Shown here one piece after another: positions 1 through 6,759 of a stretch of DNA of 11,514 nt. Every line of letters begins with the position of its first letter. Positions within the stretch are counted from its first letter, which is position 1. Source of the DNA: Desulfobacteria bacterium (GTDB taxonomy: Bacteria > Desulfobacterota > Desulfobacteria > Desulfobacterales > C00003060); contig JAQYWL010000147.1 in assembly GCA_030145035.1 (NCBI GenBank), forward strand, positions 1 to 11,514, written 5' to 3'. The notes under the pieces are model-generated. The model did no database searches, was not told the origin of the DNA, and worked only from the letters and a program-made list of their open reading frames with translations. Made by a program: the position numbers and the translations under genes.

Positions 1-93
1 AAACACACACCTGACAAAACAGTGCCATCAAGCATGCCTACCCTAAAAGATATTTTAAATGAGATAAGCGCTATTATCATTGGAAGATAAGTC
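1..93 (+). CDS. Possible C-terminal end of a gene that starts before the window
   Basis: Frame 1 is open from the first base to a TAA at 91-93. The encoded tail contains MPTLKDILNEISAIIIGR, which reads like an amphipathic helix ending a real protein. The stretch is too short to name a family. It is followed after 23 bases by the antitoxin-like remnant on the same strand, so the two could once have been neighbours in one transcript. It could equally be a chance open frame of 30 codons. Upstream sequence would decide this. Confidence 0.25.
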
Positions 94-116
94 GGCATTC
101 GTCTCATTTAGACAAG

Positions 117-308
117 ATGACGACGTCAGTCAATCTCGCGGCGATGGAGTGATTGTGGGAAGACCTCTGTCGCAGTCCTGAATCTGTTCCCTCACATCCT
201 TGGCACGGAGACATCCTGTCAGCAAGGGAGAGACGAATCAGGGAATGCAGGGCCGAATTTGCCGCCTTCGATGCACCCAAGGACAGCATCAGGAAGTCCA
301 TCAAATAA
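117..308 (+). pseudogene. Addiction-module antitoxin-like remnant with in-frame TGA
   Basis: One plus-strand frame runs from ATG 117 to TAA 306-308 and is broken only by TGA at 150-152 (codon 12). It reads MTTSVNLAAME, stop, then LWEDLCRSPESVPS, PWHGD at about residues 28-32, and a charged helix ARERRIRECRAEF before ending IRKSIK. The pattern 'AMExLW-[DE]-x-L ... SPxWH ... R..ri..g.a.F' is what I recall of small 60-75 residue addiction-module component proteins, which act as antitoxins beside RelE-like toxins. That family call rests on memory of the motif only. No toxin reading frame is visible on either side. A TTG at 153 directly after the stop could in principle restart translation, but the GGAG lies too close to it. 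The 3' end touches the truncated end of the minus-strand cheR fragment. Most likely a dead gene. Confidence 0.45.
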
Positions 309-567
309 GTACTGGCGGAGCGAAATGGACCGGTTCTCTGTAAAAATTCGTGGTATTTGTAGAAATGACGTCAAGAAAATGAACAAGTTCTTCGCCAGTC
401 TTATCTCTCTTAAGAAAGCCAAGATAATCTTCATAAGAAGGAAGGTTTAGAAGGCGAAGCCTCTTATTGATTCTCGAACTGACAAGGGTGATCTTTTTAT
501 CGGAAAGGCTAATGCCGCTATTTTCGTAAACAATTGTTCTTAGTCTGTCAAATACTGTCTTGTCCAC
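301..567 (-). pseudogene. cheR: CheR methyltransferase, N-terminal domain only (truncated)
   Basis: CheR uses S-adenosylmethionine to methylate glutamates of chemoreceptors. The 88-residue product matches the all-helical N-terminal CheR domain along its length: FDRLRTIVYENSGISL at 6-21, then a lysine and SSRINKRLRLL, YEDYLGFL, and the TNTTNFYREPVHF block at about 70-82 that normally leads into the catalytic domain. After VHF the similarity stops and the frame ends at a TGA five codons later. The whole SAM-binding domain (GCSTGEE-type motif) is absent from all frames downstream, so the methyltransferase cannot work. The start is a GTG at 567-565 with AGGAT a few bases upstream. It lies 79 bases after the HDOD fragment on the same strand, a usual arrangement in chemotaxis-like clusters. 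The break falls at about 309-321, directly beside the end of the antitoxin-like remnant. Confidence 0.8.
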
Positions 568-646
568 GACATCCTATCCTGGTAGCTCTTATGCCTTTTC
601 TGTTTGTTCTACTTCATCCGTATGGATGAAAGACGATAGTCTCCAA

Positions 647-889
647 CTAATCTTTGTGCATCTGTTCCGAGATTTTTTGTACAGATTCCAAGACTTGGCG
701 CATGATGTCGTTTACGTCTTCTTCTTCAAAGCCCAGAAATTCCAAGGCCTTGTCGTCCATCTTATACAACATGCCATCTATGCCGAGTCCCAGGCCGGTC
801 ATCATGGCTATGGCATCTGCCGTATGAACGATGTAAGCCAACTCGTTGCCTTGTGACCGTGATGGAATGATGTATGCCAAATCATGCAA
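647..889 (-). pseudogene. C-terminal fragment of a second HDOD-domain protein
   Basis: The 80-residue product reads ELAYIVHTADAIAMMTG, then LGLGIDGMLYKMDDKALEFL and an acidic helix to its end. The 'HxADAIAMMxGxGxGxDG' pattern is the standard C-terminal end of many deltaproteobacterial HDOD proteins. The part that should precede it (about 200 residues with the substrate-like pocket) is missing. The only start in frame is a TTG at 889 that overlaps the last codons of the REC-HDOD gene, and a TGA stands four codons further upstream in this frame. The fragment therefore begins where an HDOD domain would already be past its HD motif. The best reading is a remnant left by deletion between two tandem HDOD genes. 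Coupled translation from the REC-HDOD stop as a small protein is possible but less likely. Confidence 0.6.
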
Positions 890-2177
890 AAATTTTTCTC
901 ATTTCTTCCATACGTCCTTTTACCTGGTCTTTAACTTGAGCGATCATCCTAGAATTCAGTCTCAGGAGGCGGGTAGACTCTGCGTCCTCTACATCTATTT
1001 CTGCTTGCTGCGTTTGATCGTATCCCATGGACTTTACCAGTAAATTAGCGAAGTGAACAACCAACAGCTCCTTTGAGATAGGATCAGCCTGCTCTAAGTT
1101 GTCGTGGTAGGCAGCGATTTGGACATATCCGCTTGAAAAGTTCCACTTCTTAAGGAGTGCGGCACCAAACTTATTGTGATGTGTATCAACAGTGTTGTAC
1201 AATTCTGCGGTATCGACGTTTTTCCCAAGTTTTTTCCTTCGTTGTAATTCACCAACAGCCTGGAAAAGAACTAGTTTGCCGATATCGTGCATCAGGCCCA
1301 AAGTAAAGGCGTCATCTGGCAGTTCGAGCTTGAGGACTTCAGAGACAATTTGTGAGGCATATGCGCACGACAGGGAATGATCCCACAACTTCTCTATGAA
1401 TTCTAAGAATTTCTTGTTTCTGGTGACATAAAGGGCTCGGTTGGAGATTGCATCGACATATTGCCTCGTGGTAGTGAGCCCCAAACGGGCAACGGCCTGC
1501 CCCAAGGTTTTGCTTTCTGCCAAGCCTCCATAATATGCAGAGTTGGCTACACTGATAAGTTTAGAAGAAATTGCCACATCTTGCTGTAGGAGAAACGCAA
1601 TCTGTTGAAGACCAGCACCTTTATTAACCATCTCCTTGAATTTAATAGTTATCTGTGGAGGTGAAGGTAGATTGATCTCTCCACGTTTGAAGATGAAAAC
1701 GATCTGTTCAAGGATACTTGTGCTTGTTCCCGGAGGCGATGTCTGAACGTCTTCTTCCTCACCATCTGCACCGAGACGCTCTTCTTCTGCCCGCTTGCGC
1801 TCGATGGCAAAGCGGATGGCGCGCACCAGCAGATTGCTGTCTACCTGCCCCTTGACCAGACAATCCTGCGCTCCCGTACGTACTGCCTCAAGTTCCAACG
1901 CCTCATCGTCAAGATTGGTCAGCAGGACGATCGGCACCTGCGGCGTCTTAGCATAAGCCTTGGCAAACGTGTCAAGCCCCTGGCTATCCGGTAGCGATAA
2001 ATCCAATAGGACTAGGTCGATGCCTCCTGCGGCCAGACGCTCCAACCCTGTCGAGAGTTGCTCGGCCAATGCCAGACCGAATCCACCATCCTTCACTTCG
2101 GCCAGCATCTCCTGTACCAGGCGGGCGTCTATAGGATTGTCCTCAACCAGCAAGACTTTGATAGTTTTATCGCTCAT
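882..2177 (-). CDS. Response regulator with REC and HDOD domains
   Basis: A 431-residue cytoplasmic signalling protein. Residues 5-125 form a receiver domain with acidic pocket E12/D13, phospho-acceptor D59 in LVLLDLSLPD, T87 and K109, so phosphorylation looks possible. A linker rich in Glu/Arg (ERKRAEEERLG, 126-136) of the kind that normally joins REC to a histidine kinase leads to an HDOD domain from about 155 to 400, with LPSPP at 170-174, SVANSAYYG at 209-217, and GLMHDIGK at 294-301. HDOD domains resemble HD hydrolases but usually serve as scaffolds in signalling. The start ATG has AGGTGAG eight bases upstream. It is followed with overlap by the HDOD fragment and then the cheR remnant. 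A partner kinase is not in the window. Base composition changes near the domain border: 36 of 60 G/C at 1921-1980 (REC) against 24 of 60 at 1381-1440 (HDOD), by hand count. Confidence 0.9.
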   Translation of the reverse strand: MSDKTIKVLLVEDNPIDARLVQEMLAEVKDGGFGLALAEQLSTGLERLAAGGIDLVLLDLSLPDSQGLDTFAKAYAKTPQVPIVLLTNLDDEALELEAVRTGAQDCLVKGQVDSNLLVRAIRFAIERKRAEEERLGADGEEEDVQTSPPGTSTSILEQIVFIFKRGEINLPSPPQITIKFKEMVNKGAGLQQIAFLLQQDVAISSKLISVANSAYYGGLAESKTLGQAVARLGLTTTRQYVDAISNRALYVTRNKKFLEFIEKLWDHSLSCAYASQIVSEVLKLELPDDAFTLGLMHDIGKLVLFQAVGELQRRKKLGKNVDTAELYNTVDTHHNKFGAALLKKWNFSSGYVQIAAYHDNLEQADPISKELLVVHFANLLVKSMGYDQTQQAEIDVEDAESTRLLRLNSRMIAQVKDQVKGRMEEMRKIFA

Positions 2178-2484
2178 CTGTTTTACTCACCTGGCAGTTT
2201 CACAATGTTAAACCAAAAGTCTACTTATGCTTTTCAATGATATTGTAGACCACTTTTAGCTTGTGCCCATCCGGAAATGAATCTTTGGTTGGTGGGCACT
2301 GATGTCAGTTTCCAATTCAGAAATGAGCAATTTTTCGCAAGGTCAAGGAAATCAAGGGATTGCGCGGAGGCGTACATTTGGTACGTTGCACAAACAATCC
2401 CGCAGATTGACCCCAGAGGAATAGGCTTCGCATTCCACGGGGCAGGCGCTGAGATTGCGGAAAAGGGCCATTTCTGGATGGAAA
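2178..2484. other. 307-base gap with no convincing gene
   Basis: The gap lies between the end of the HTH-PAS gene and the start of the REC-HDOD gene, both minus strand. It holds the REC-HDOD ribosome binding site (AGGTGAG at about 2186-2192, minus strand). It also holds an inverted repeat GTGCCCA (2263-2269) / TGGGCAC (2293-2299) with a 23-base loop, and a small one CGTAC/GTACG (2371-2375, 2381-2385). A possible minus-strand promoter is TTGAAA (about 2240-2235) with TTTAAC 19 bases downstream, which is weak. Open frames that cross the gap on both strands overlap the HTH-PAS gene and resemble nothing I know. I see no clear rho-independent terminator for the HTH-PAS gene. Confidence 0.4.
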
Positions 2485-3228
2485 CTAGCTTTTTGGCTCC
2501 GTCCTTTCGGCCACGGCCAACCACGTACCGGACGGCCTTATCAAGGGACTAATGGACAAATAGACCTTGATCTTCCTGCCTCTATTGTCGCTAAGGAATA
2601 CCTGGTATCTGTCAGGGACCGTTGGATCGCCCTGCTGCCGTCTCTTGTCGTAGCTGATAAACATCTTTAAGGAATCTGGGTGGATAATCTCTTCTATCCC
2701 GACCCCGATGAGTTCGTGGACATCAACGCCTGACAAATCAGCCCAGGCTTGGTTTCCTGACCATAGATAAAGCCCCTTGTATACAGCCACTGGCTTGTCT
2801 ATCTGATGGATGAATGCCACACGCGGCCCATAATATTCGCCAAAATATTGACATTCGTGACAGTTGATTGGACGTTGATCGTTCTGGTTATCCTTGACTG
2901 TGAAGCATTCGCAGATTTGGCGGGTAAGTACGCCACAATGTTGGCATTTTGTTCCGTGAGGATCGTTTGCCCAATATTCCCAACATCGCTTAAGAGGTCT
3001 AAAGGGCTGGGCGTATATGCCCCCCACGTGCTCCAATAGCCCTTGAGGTATGGCTTGCCCCTCGGATTTCAGAAAAAGGACCAAATCATCAACAAAAACC
3101 GTGTGTTTCTTTCCGGAGCGACGGGCGGGAAGCGACTTTTTCGCAATCCAGTAAGAAACAGTACTGCGGGCCACACCGCATATTTCGGCTATTTCTACAA
3201 CCGACAGGCTTTGGAAGTTTTGGCTCAT
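2485..3228 (-). CDS. HTH (excisionase/MerR-like) - Cys-rich - PAS regulator
   Basis: A 247-residue protein with three parts. Residues 8-57 look like a MerR/excisionase-type DNA-binding helix-turn-helix: SVVEIAEICGVARSTVSYWI, then basic residues and VFVDDLVLFLKSEG. Residues 82-126 carry seven cysteines: C82 in a CWEYW motif, C95-x2-C98, C106-x-C108, and C123-x2-C126. They resemble the cysteine/tryptophan metal-binding modules seen next to sensor domains in Deltaproteobacteria. From about 137 to 243 is a PAS-like fold (VAVYKGLYLWSGNQAWADL, then IIHPDS and a YQVFLSDNRGRKI strand pair). Neither a kinase nor a receiver domain is present, so a one-component sensor binding zinc or Fe-S is the likeliest reading. 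ATG at 3228 follows AGAGGT by five bases. It is divergent from carB across 157 bases and could control carB or the signalling genes; this is inference. Confidence 0.75.
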   Translation of the reverse strand: MSQNFQSLSVVEIAEICGVARSTVSYWIAKKSLPARRSGKKHTVFVDDLVLFLKSEGQAIPQGLLEHVGGIYAQPFRPLKRCWEYWANDPHGTKCQHCGVLTRQICECFTVKDNQNDQRPINCHECQYFGEYYGPRVAFIHQIDKPVAVYKGLYLWSGNQAWADLSGVDVHELIGVGIEEIIHPDSLKMFISYDKRRQQGDPTVPDRYQVFLSDNRGRKIKVYLSISPLIRPSGTWLAVAERTEPKS

Positions 3229-3385
3229 TTATACCTCTAATTGGCGATATCGACGATCTTTGCAAAAACTTTAGAATATTTGGAAGGATGAATATGGAAT
3301 TGACGTGCCAAACCCAATCTGTTACGAAAGGCACGCCATGAAATTGGGATAACAGCCAATGGCTGGCGTTGAAAGGTGTCTTTAT
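3229..3385. promoter_or_regulatory. Divergent upstream region of carB and the HTH-PAS gene, with overlapping inverted repeats
   Basis: This stretch must hold the promoters of both divergent genes. No strong -35/-10 pair stands out. Between 3304 and 3365 several inverted repeats overlap: CGTGCC (3304-3309)/GGCACG (3330-3335); CCCAAT (3313-3318)/ATTGGG (3343-3348); CTGTTA (3319-3324)/TAACAG (3350-3355); ATTGG (3343-3347)/CCAAT (3356-3360); CAGCCA/TGGCTG (3353-3365). Several cannot form together, so the carB leader RNA may switch between folds, or some repeats may be protein operators. CGATATCG at 3244-3251 is a separate palindrome. The carB ribosome site GAAAGGTG (about 3371-3378) lies after all of these. 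Confidence 0.35.
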
Positions 3386-6300
3386 ATGCCAAGACGTGAT
3401 GACATAAAGAAAGTGATGATTATCGGCTCAGGGCCCATTGTAATAGGCCAAGCCTGCGAGTTCGATTATTCCGGTACTCAGGCCTGCAAGGCCCTTCGGA
3501 ACCTCGGTTATGAGATCGTTCTGGTCAATTCCAATCCGGCGACCATCATGACCGATCCCGGCATGGCTGATGCGACCTATATTGAACCGCTGAATTTGCA
3601 GAGCGTGACGGAGATCATCGAAAAGGAGCGGCCGGATGCGCTCCTGCCGAATCTGGGCGGCCAGTCCGGACTGAACCTCTCCTCAGAGCTGGCACATGCC
3701 GGTGTCCTTGAAAAATACGGCGTGAAGATAATCGGTGTCGAGGTCGATGCCATCAAGCGTGGCGAGGACCGGATCGCCTTCAAGGAGACCATGAATCAGC
3801 TCGGCATCGAGATGCCGGCTAGTGAACCGGCCTTCAGCGTGGAGGAGGCAGAAAAGATCGCTGCGGATCTCGGCTACCCGGTTGTCATTCGTCCTGCATA
3901 CACCATGGGAGGAACCGGCGGCGGTCTGGTTTACAATGTGGAAGAGCTGCGCATCGTTGCCGGTCGCGGCATATCCGCAAGTCTTGTGGGCCAGATACTG
4001 GTTGAGGAGTCGGTGTTGGGATGGGAGGAGCTAGAGCTTGAAGTGGTGCGCGACGCCAAGAACCAGATGATTACGGTCTGCTTTATCGAAAATGTGGATG
4101 CCATGGGCGTTCACACCGGCGACTCCTATTGCACGGCACCCATGCTCACCATTGGTCCTGAACTGCAAAAGCGTCTTCAAAAATGGTCCTATGATATAGT
4201 CGAGGCCATCCGGGTGATCGGCGGCACCAACATCCAGTTTGCCCATGATCCGGAGACCGGCCGTGTAGTGGTGATCGAGATCAACCCGAGGACCTCGCGC
4301 TCTTCGGCCCTTGCTTCAAAGGCTACGGGCTTTCCGATTGCGCTCATTTCCTCCATGTTGGCCGCGGGCATGACCCTAAATGAAATCCCCTACTGGAGGG
4401 AGGGTACCCTGGACAAATACACACCATGGGGTGACTACGTGGTGGTCAAGTTCGCCCGCTGGGCATTTGAGAAGTTTGAGGATGCCCAAGATATCCTGGG
4501 CACGCAGATGCGTGCCGTTGGCGAGGTCATGAGTATCGGCAAGAACTACAAAGAGGCATTCCAGAAGGCGATCCGCTCCTTAGAGAATGGCCGCTACGGC
4601 CTTGGCTTTGCCGGGGATTTTCATGAGAGGTCGCTGGATGAGCTGATGGAGCTTCTGGCTGAGCCTTCCAGCGAGCGACAGTTTATCATGTATGAGGCGC
4701 TCCGCAAGGGTGCGAGCGTGGAGACGCTTAATGAAAAGACCTTTATTAAGCCCTGGTTTATTGAGCAGATGAAGGATCTCGTCGCGCTTGAGGAAAAGTT
4801 GCTCAAATACAAGGGGAAAACAATACCCGACGATCTCTTGGTGCAGGCCAAAAAGGACGGGTTTTCAGACCGGTACCTGTCGCAGATCCTCGGCCTGCCT
4901 GAAAGGGATATCAGAGAGCGACGCGTTTCTATGGGCGTGGTCGAGGGATGGGAGCCCGTGCCGGTCAGTGGAGTGGAAAATGCGGCCTACTATTTTTCCA
5001 CCTACAATGCGCCTGATAAGGTAGATACGAGCAAAAGGCGCAAGATAATGGTCCTGGGCGGGGGGCCTAACCGTATCGGCCAGGGGATCGAGTTTGACTA
5101 CTGCTGCGTTCATGCAGCCTTTGCGATCCGTGACGAGGGGTTCGAGTCGATCATGGTCAACTGTAATCCTGAGACCGTCTCAACAGATTACGATACATCA
5201 GATAGGCTATACTTTGAGCCTCTCACGGTAGAGGACGTGTTGAGCATCTACGAAAAGGAAAAGCCGGAAGGCGTCATCGTTCAGTTCGGGGGGCAGACTC
5301 CATTGAACATTGCCAATGAACTGGCCGAGGCAGGTGTTCCGATCATCGGGACACCCCCTGATACCATCGACCTGGCCGAGGACCGCGACCGCTTCCGCCA
5401 GATGATGGGAAAGTTAGGCATTCCCGAGCCCGAATCCGGCATGGCGAGCACATTAGATGAGGCCCTCGGTGTTGCCGAAAGCATTGGCTACCCGCTTATG
5501 GTCCGGCCGTCGTATGTCCTTGGCGGACGTGCCATGGAGGTGGTCCACGACGAGGAGATGCTCAAACACTACATGGCCGTGGCCGTGGATGTGTCGCCCG
5601 AGCGGCCTATCCTGATCGACAAGTTCCTGGAAAATGCTATTGAGGCGGAGGCAGACGCCGTTGCCGACGGCACGGATGCCTTTGTACCTGCCGTCATGGA
5701 ACATATTGAGCTGGCCGGGGTCCACTCAGGAGACTCCGCCTGCGTGATTCCGCCTATCAGCATCGCTGCCAGGCACATTGACACCATTTGCGAGTACACC
5801 AGAAAGATCGCAGTCGAACTCAATGTTGTCGGTCTGATGAACATCCAGTACGCCATAGCGAATGACGTTGTCTATATTCTTGAGGCCAATCCACGTGCCT
5901 CTCGAACCGCCCCCCTGGTATCAAAGGTGTGCAACATCCCCATGGCGCGCATCGCCACCCAGCTCATGCTCGGCAAAAAGCTTGCTGACCTTGACATCAA
6001 GCTCAAATCGATTCCGCACTTTGGCGTAAAGGAGGCGGTCTTCCCCTTTAATATGTTCCCGGAAGTGGACCCGCTCCTGGGACCGGAGATGCGATCCACA
6101 GGCGAGGTCTTAGGGCTGGCCGACTCTTTTGGACTCGCTTATTTCAAGGCCCAGGAGGCGGCTCAACAGTTGCTTCCTTCCGAGGGGACCGTGCTGATCA
6201 CTGTGGCGGAAAGGGACAAGCCGTCTGCTCTGGATGTGGCCAGGCGGCTTGACGAACTTGGCTTTAAGATCAAGGCGACTATAGGGACCCACGGCTTTTT

Positions 6301-6586
6301 GGCTGACCACGACATCGAATGCGAGCCCATCCGCAAGATGCACGAGGGCCGGCCCAACATTGTTGATGCAATCAAGAACAAGGAGATTGGACTGGTCATC
6401 AATACCCCCAGCGGAAAGCTAAGCAAGTACGACGATTCCTATATCCGCAAGGCCGCGATCAAGTATAAGGTGCCTTACATTACGACAATCGCTGCTGCCA
6501 TTGCTGCTGTTAGGGGGGTTGCCGCTCACCGGCGGGCACAGGACAGGGTCAGGTCGCTCCAGAGCCACCATGCGGATATAAAGTGA
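3386..6586 (+). CDS. carB: Carbamoyl-phosphate synthase, large subunit
   Basis: CarB makes carbamoyl phosphate from bicarbonate, ammonia and two ATP, for pyrimidine and arginine synthesis. The product is about 1066 residues, close to the usual 1073. The first synthetase half has GSGPIVIGQACEFDYSGTQA, NSNPATIMTDP, RPAYTMGGTGGG, ENVDAMGVHTGDS and EINPRTSRSSALASKATG. The second half has GGGPNRIGQGIEFDYCCVHA, NCNPETVSTDYDTSDRLYFE, QFGGQTPLN, RPSYVLGGRAMEVV and EANPRASRTAPLVSK. The last ~130 residues are the MGS-like allosteric domain (GTVLITVAERDKPSALDVAR onward). The start is ATG 3386 because GAAAGGTG lies seven bases before it and MPRRDDIKKV fits family N-termini; an ATG at 3359 in frame lacks such a site. 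The end of the oligomerisation region (VSMGVVEGWEPVPVSGVEN) differs from the usual VDTCAAEF-type segment. The normal partner carA (glutaminase) is not adjacent. Confidence 0.97.
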   Translation: MPRRDDIKKVMIIGSGPIVIGQACEFDYSGTQACKALRNLGYEIVLVNSNPATIMTDPGMADATYIEPLNLQSVTEIIEKERPDALLPNLGGQSGLNLSSELAHAGVLEKYGVKIIGVEVDAIKRGEDRIAFKETMNQLGIEMPASEPAFSVEEAEKIAADLGYPVVIRPAYTMGGTGGGLVYNVEELRIVAGRGISASLVGQILVEESVLGWEELELEVVRDAKNQMITVCFIENVDAMGVHTGDSYCTAPMLTIGPELQKRLQKWSYDIVEAIRVIGGTNIQFAHDPETGRVVVIEINPRTSRSSALASKATGFPIALISSMLAAGMTLNEIPYWREGTLDKYTPWGDYVVVKFARWAFEKFEDAQDILGTQMRAVGEVMSIGKNYKEAFQKAIRSLENGRYGLGFAGDFHERSLDELMELLAEPSSERQFIMYEALRKGASVETLNEKTFIKPWFIEQMKDLVALEEKLLKYKGKTIPDDLLVQAKKDGFSDRYLSQILGLPERDIRERRVSMGVVEGWEPVPVSGVENAAYYFSTYNAPDKVDTSKRRKIMVLGGGPNRIGQGIEFDYCCVHAAFAIRDEGFESIMVNCNPETVSTDYDTSDRLYFEPLTVEDVLSIYEKEKPEGVIVQFGGQTPLNIANELAEAGVPIIGTPPDTIDLAEDRDRFRQMMGKLGIPEPESGMASTLDEALGVAESIGYPLMVRPSYVLGGRAMEVVHDEEMLKHYMAVAVDVSPERPILIDKFLENAIEAEADAVADGTDAFVPAVMEHIELAGVHSGDSACVIPPISIAARHIDTICEYTRKIAVELNVVGLMNIQYAIANDVVYILEANPRASRTAPLVSKVCNIPMARIATQLMLGKKLADLDIKLKSIPHFGVKEAVFPFNMFPEVDPLLGPEMRSTGEVLGLADSFGLAYFKAQEAAQQLLPSEGTVLITVAERDKPSALDVARRLDELGFKIKATIGTHGFLADHDIECEPIRKMHEGRPNIVDAIKNKEIGLVINTPSGKLSKYDDSYIRKAAIKYKVPYITTIAAAIAAVRGVAAHRRAQDRVRSLQSHHADIK

Positions 6587-6759
6587 GTGATTTTGGATTT
6601 TGGATTGCGGAATGTATTTGGTTCTCTTCTAATTCTGAAATTTGGCACAAATTCAGAGACTTAGAGATTCAAGGATTCAGGAATCCTCAATTCCCCAACT
6701 CGTCGATTGCAAAATCCAAAATCTAAAATCTAAAATCGAAGAGAAGTGGGGACGAACCC
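6587..6759. repeat. Repeat-filled spacer with nested inverted repeats
   Basis: The spacer between carB and the PurF-like gene has heptamer repeats at both ends: GATTTTG twice plus GATTGCG (6589-6609) on the left, and AAAATCC, AAAATCT, AAAATCT, AAAATCG (6711-6738) on the right. They are mutually complementary, giving a perfect 14-base stem (6589-6602 with 6710-6723). Inside are a hairpin TCTGAAATTTG (6634-6644) / CAAATTCAGA (6648-6657) with a three-base loop and one bulge, and a hairpin GGATTC (6673-6678) / GAATCC (6681-6686). No gene is visible. The layout resembles a small palindromic intergenic element. It could fold in the mRNA and affect readthrough from carB. Confidence 0.6.

Noticed and set aside
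219..304. Possible frameshifted CheB-like piece (VLGCIEGG) after the cheR fragment on the minus strand
   Set aside because: Needs several frameshifts and gives only a loose match. The plus strand of the same bases explains the region better as the antitoxin-like remnant.
2234..2552. Open frames on both strands across the gap left of the HTH-PAS gene (91-96 codons)
   Set aside because: Both overlap the end of the HTH-PAS gene, have no clear ribosome site, and resemble no known protein.
3242..3262. Sigma-54 promoter before carB
   Set aside because: TTGG and TTTGC occur, but the GG-to-GC spacing is not the required ten bases.
3359..3385. Upstream in-frame ATG at 3359 as the carB start
   Set aside because: No ribosome binding site before it, and it lies inside the inverted repeats. 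ATG 3386 has GAAAGGTG at good spacing and fits family N-termini.
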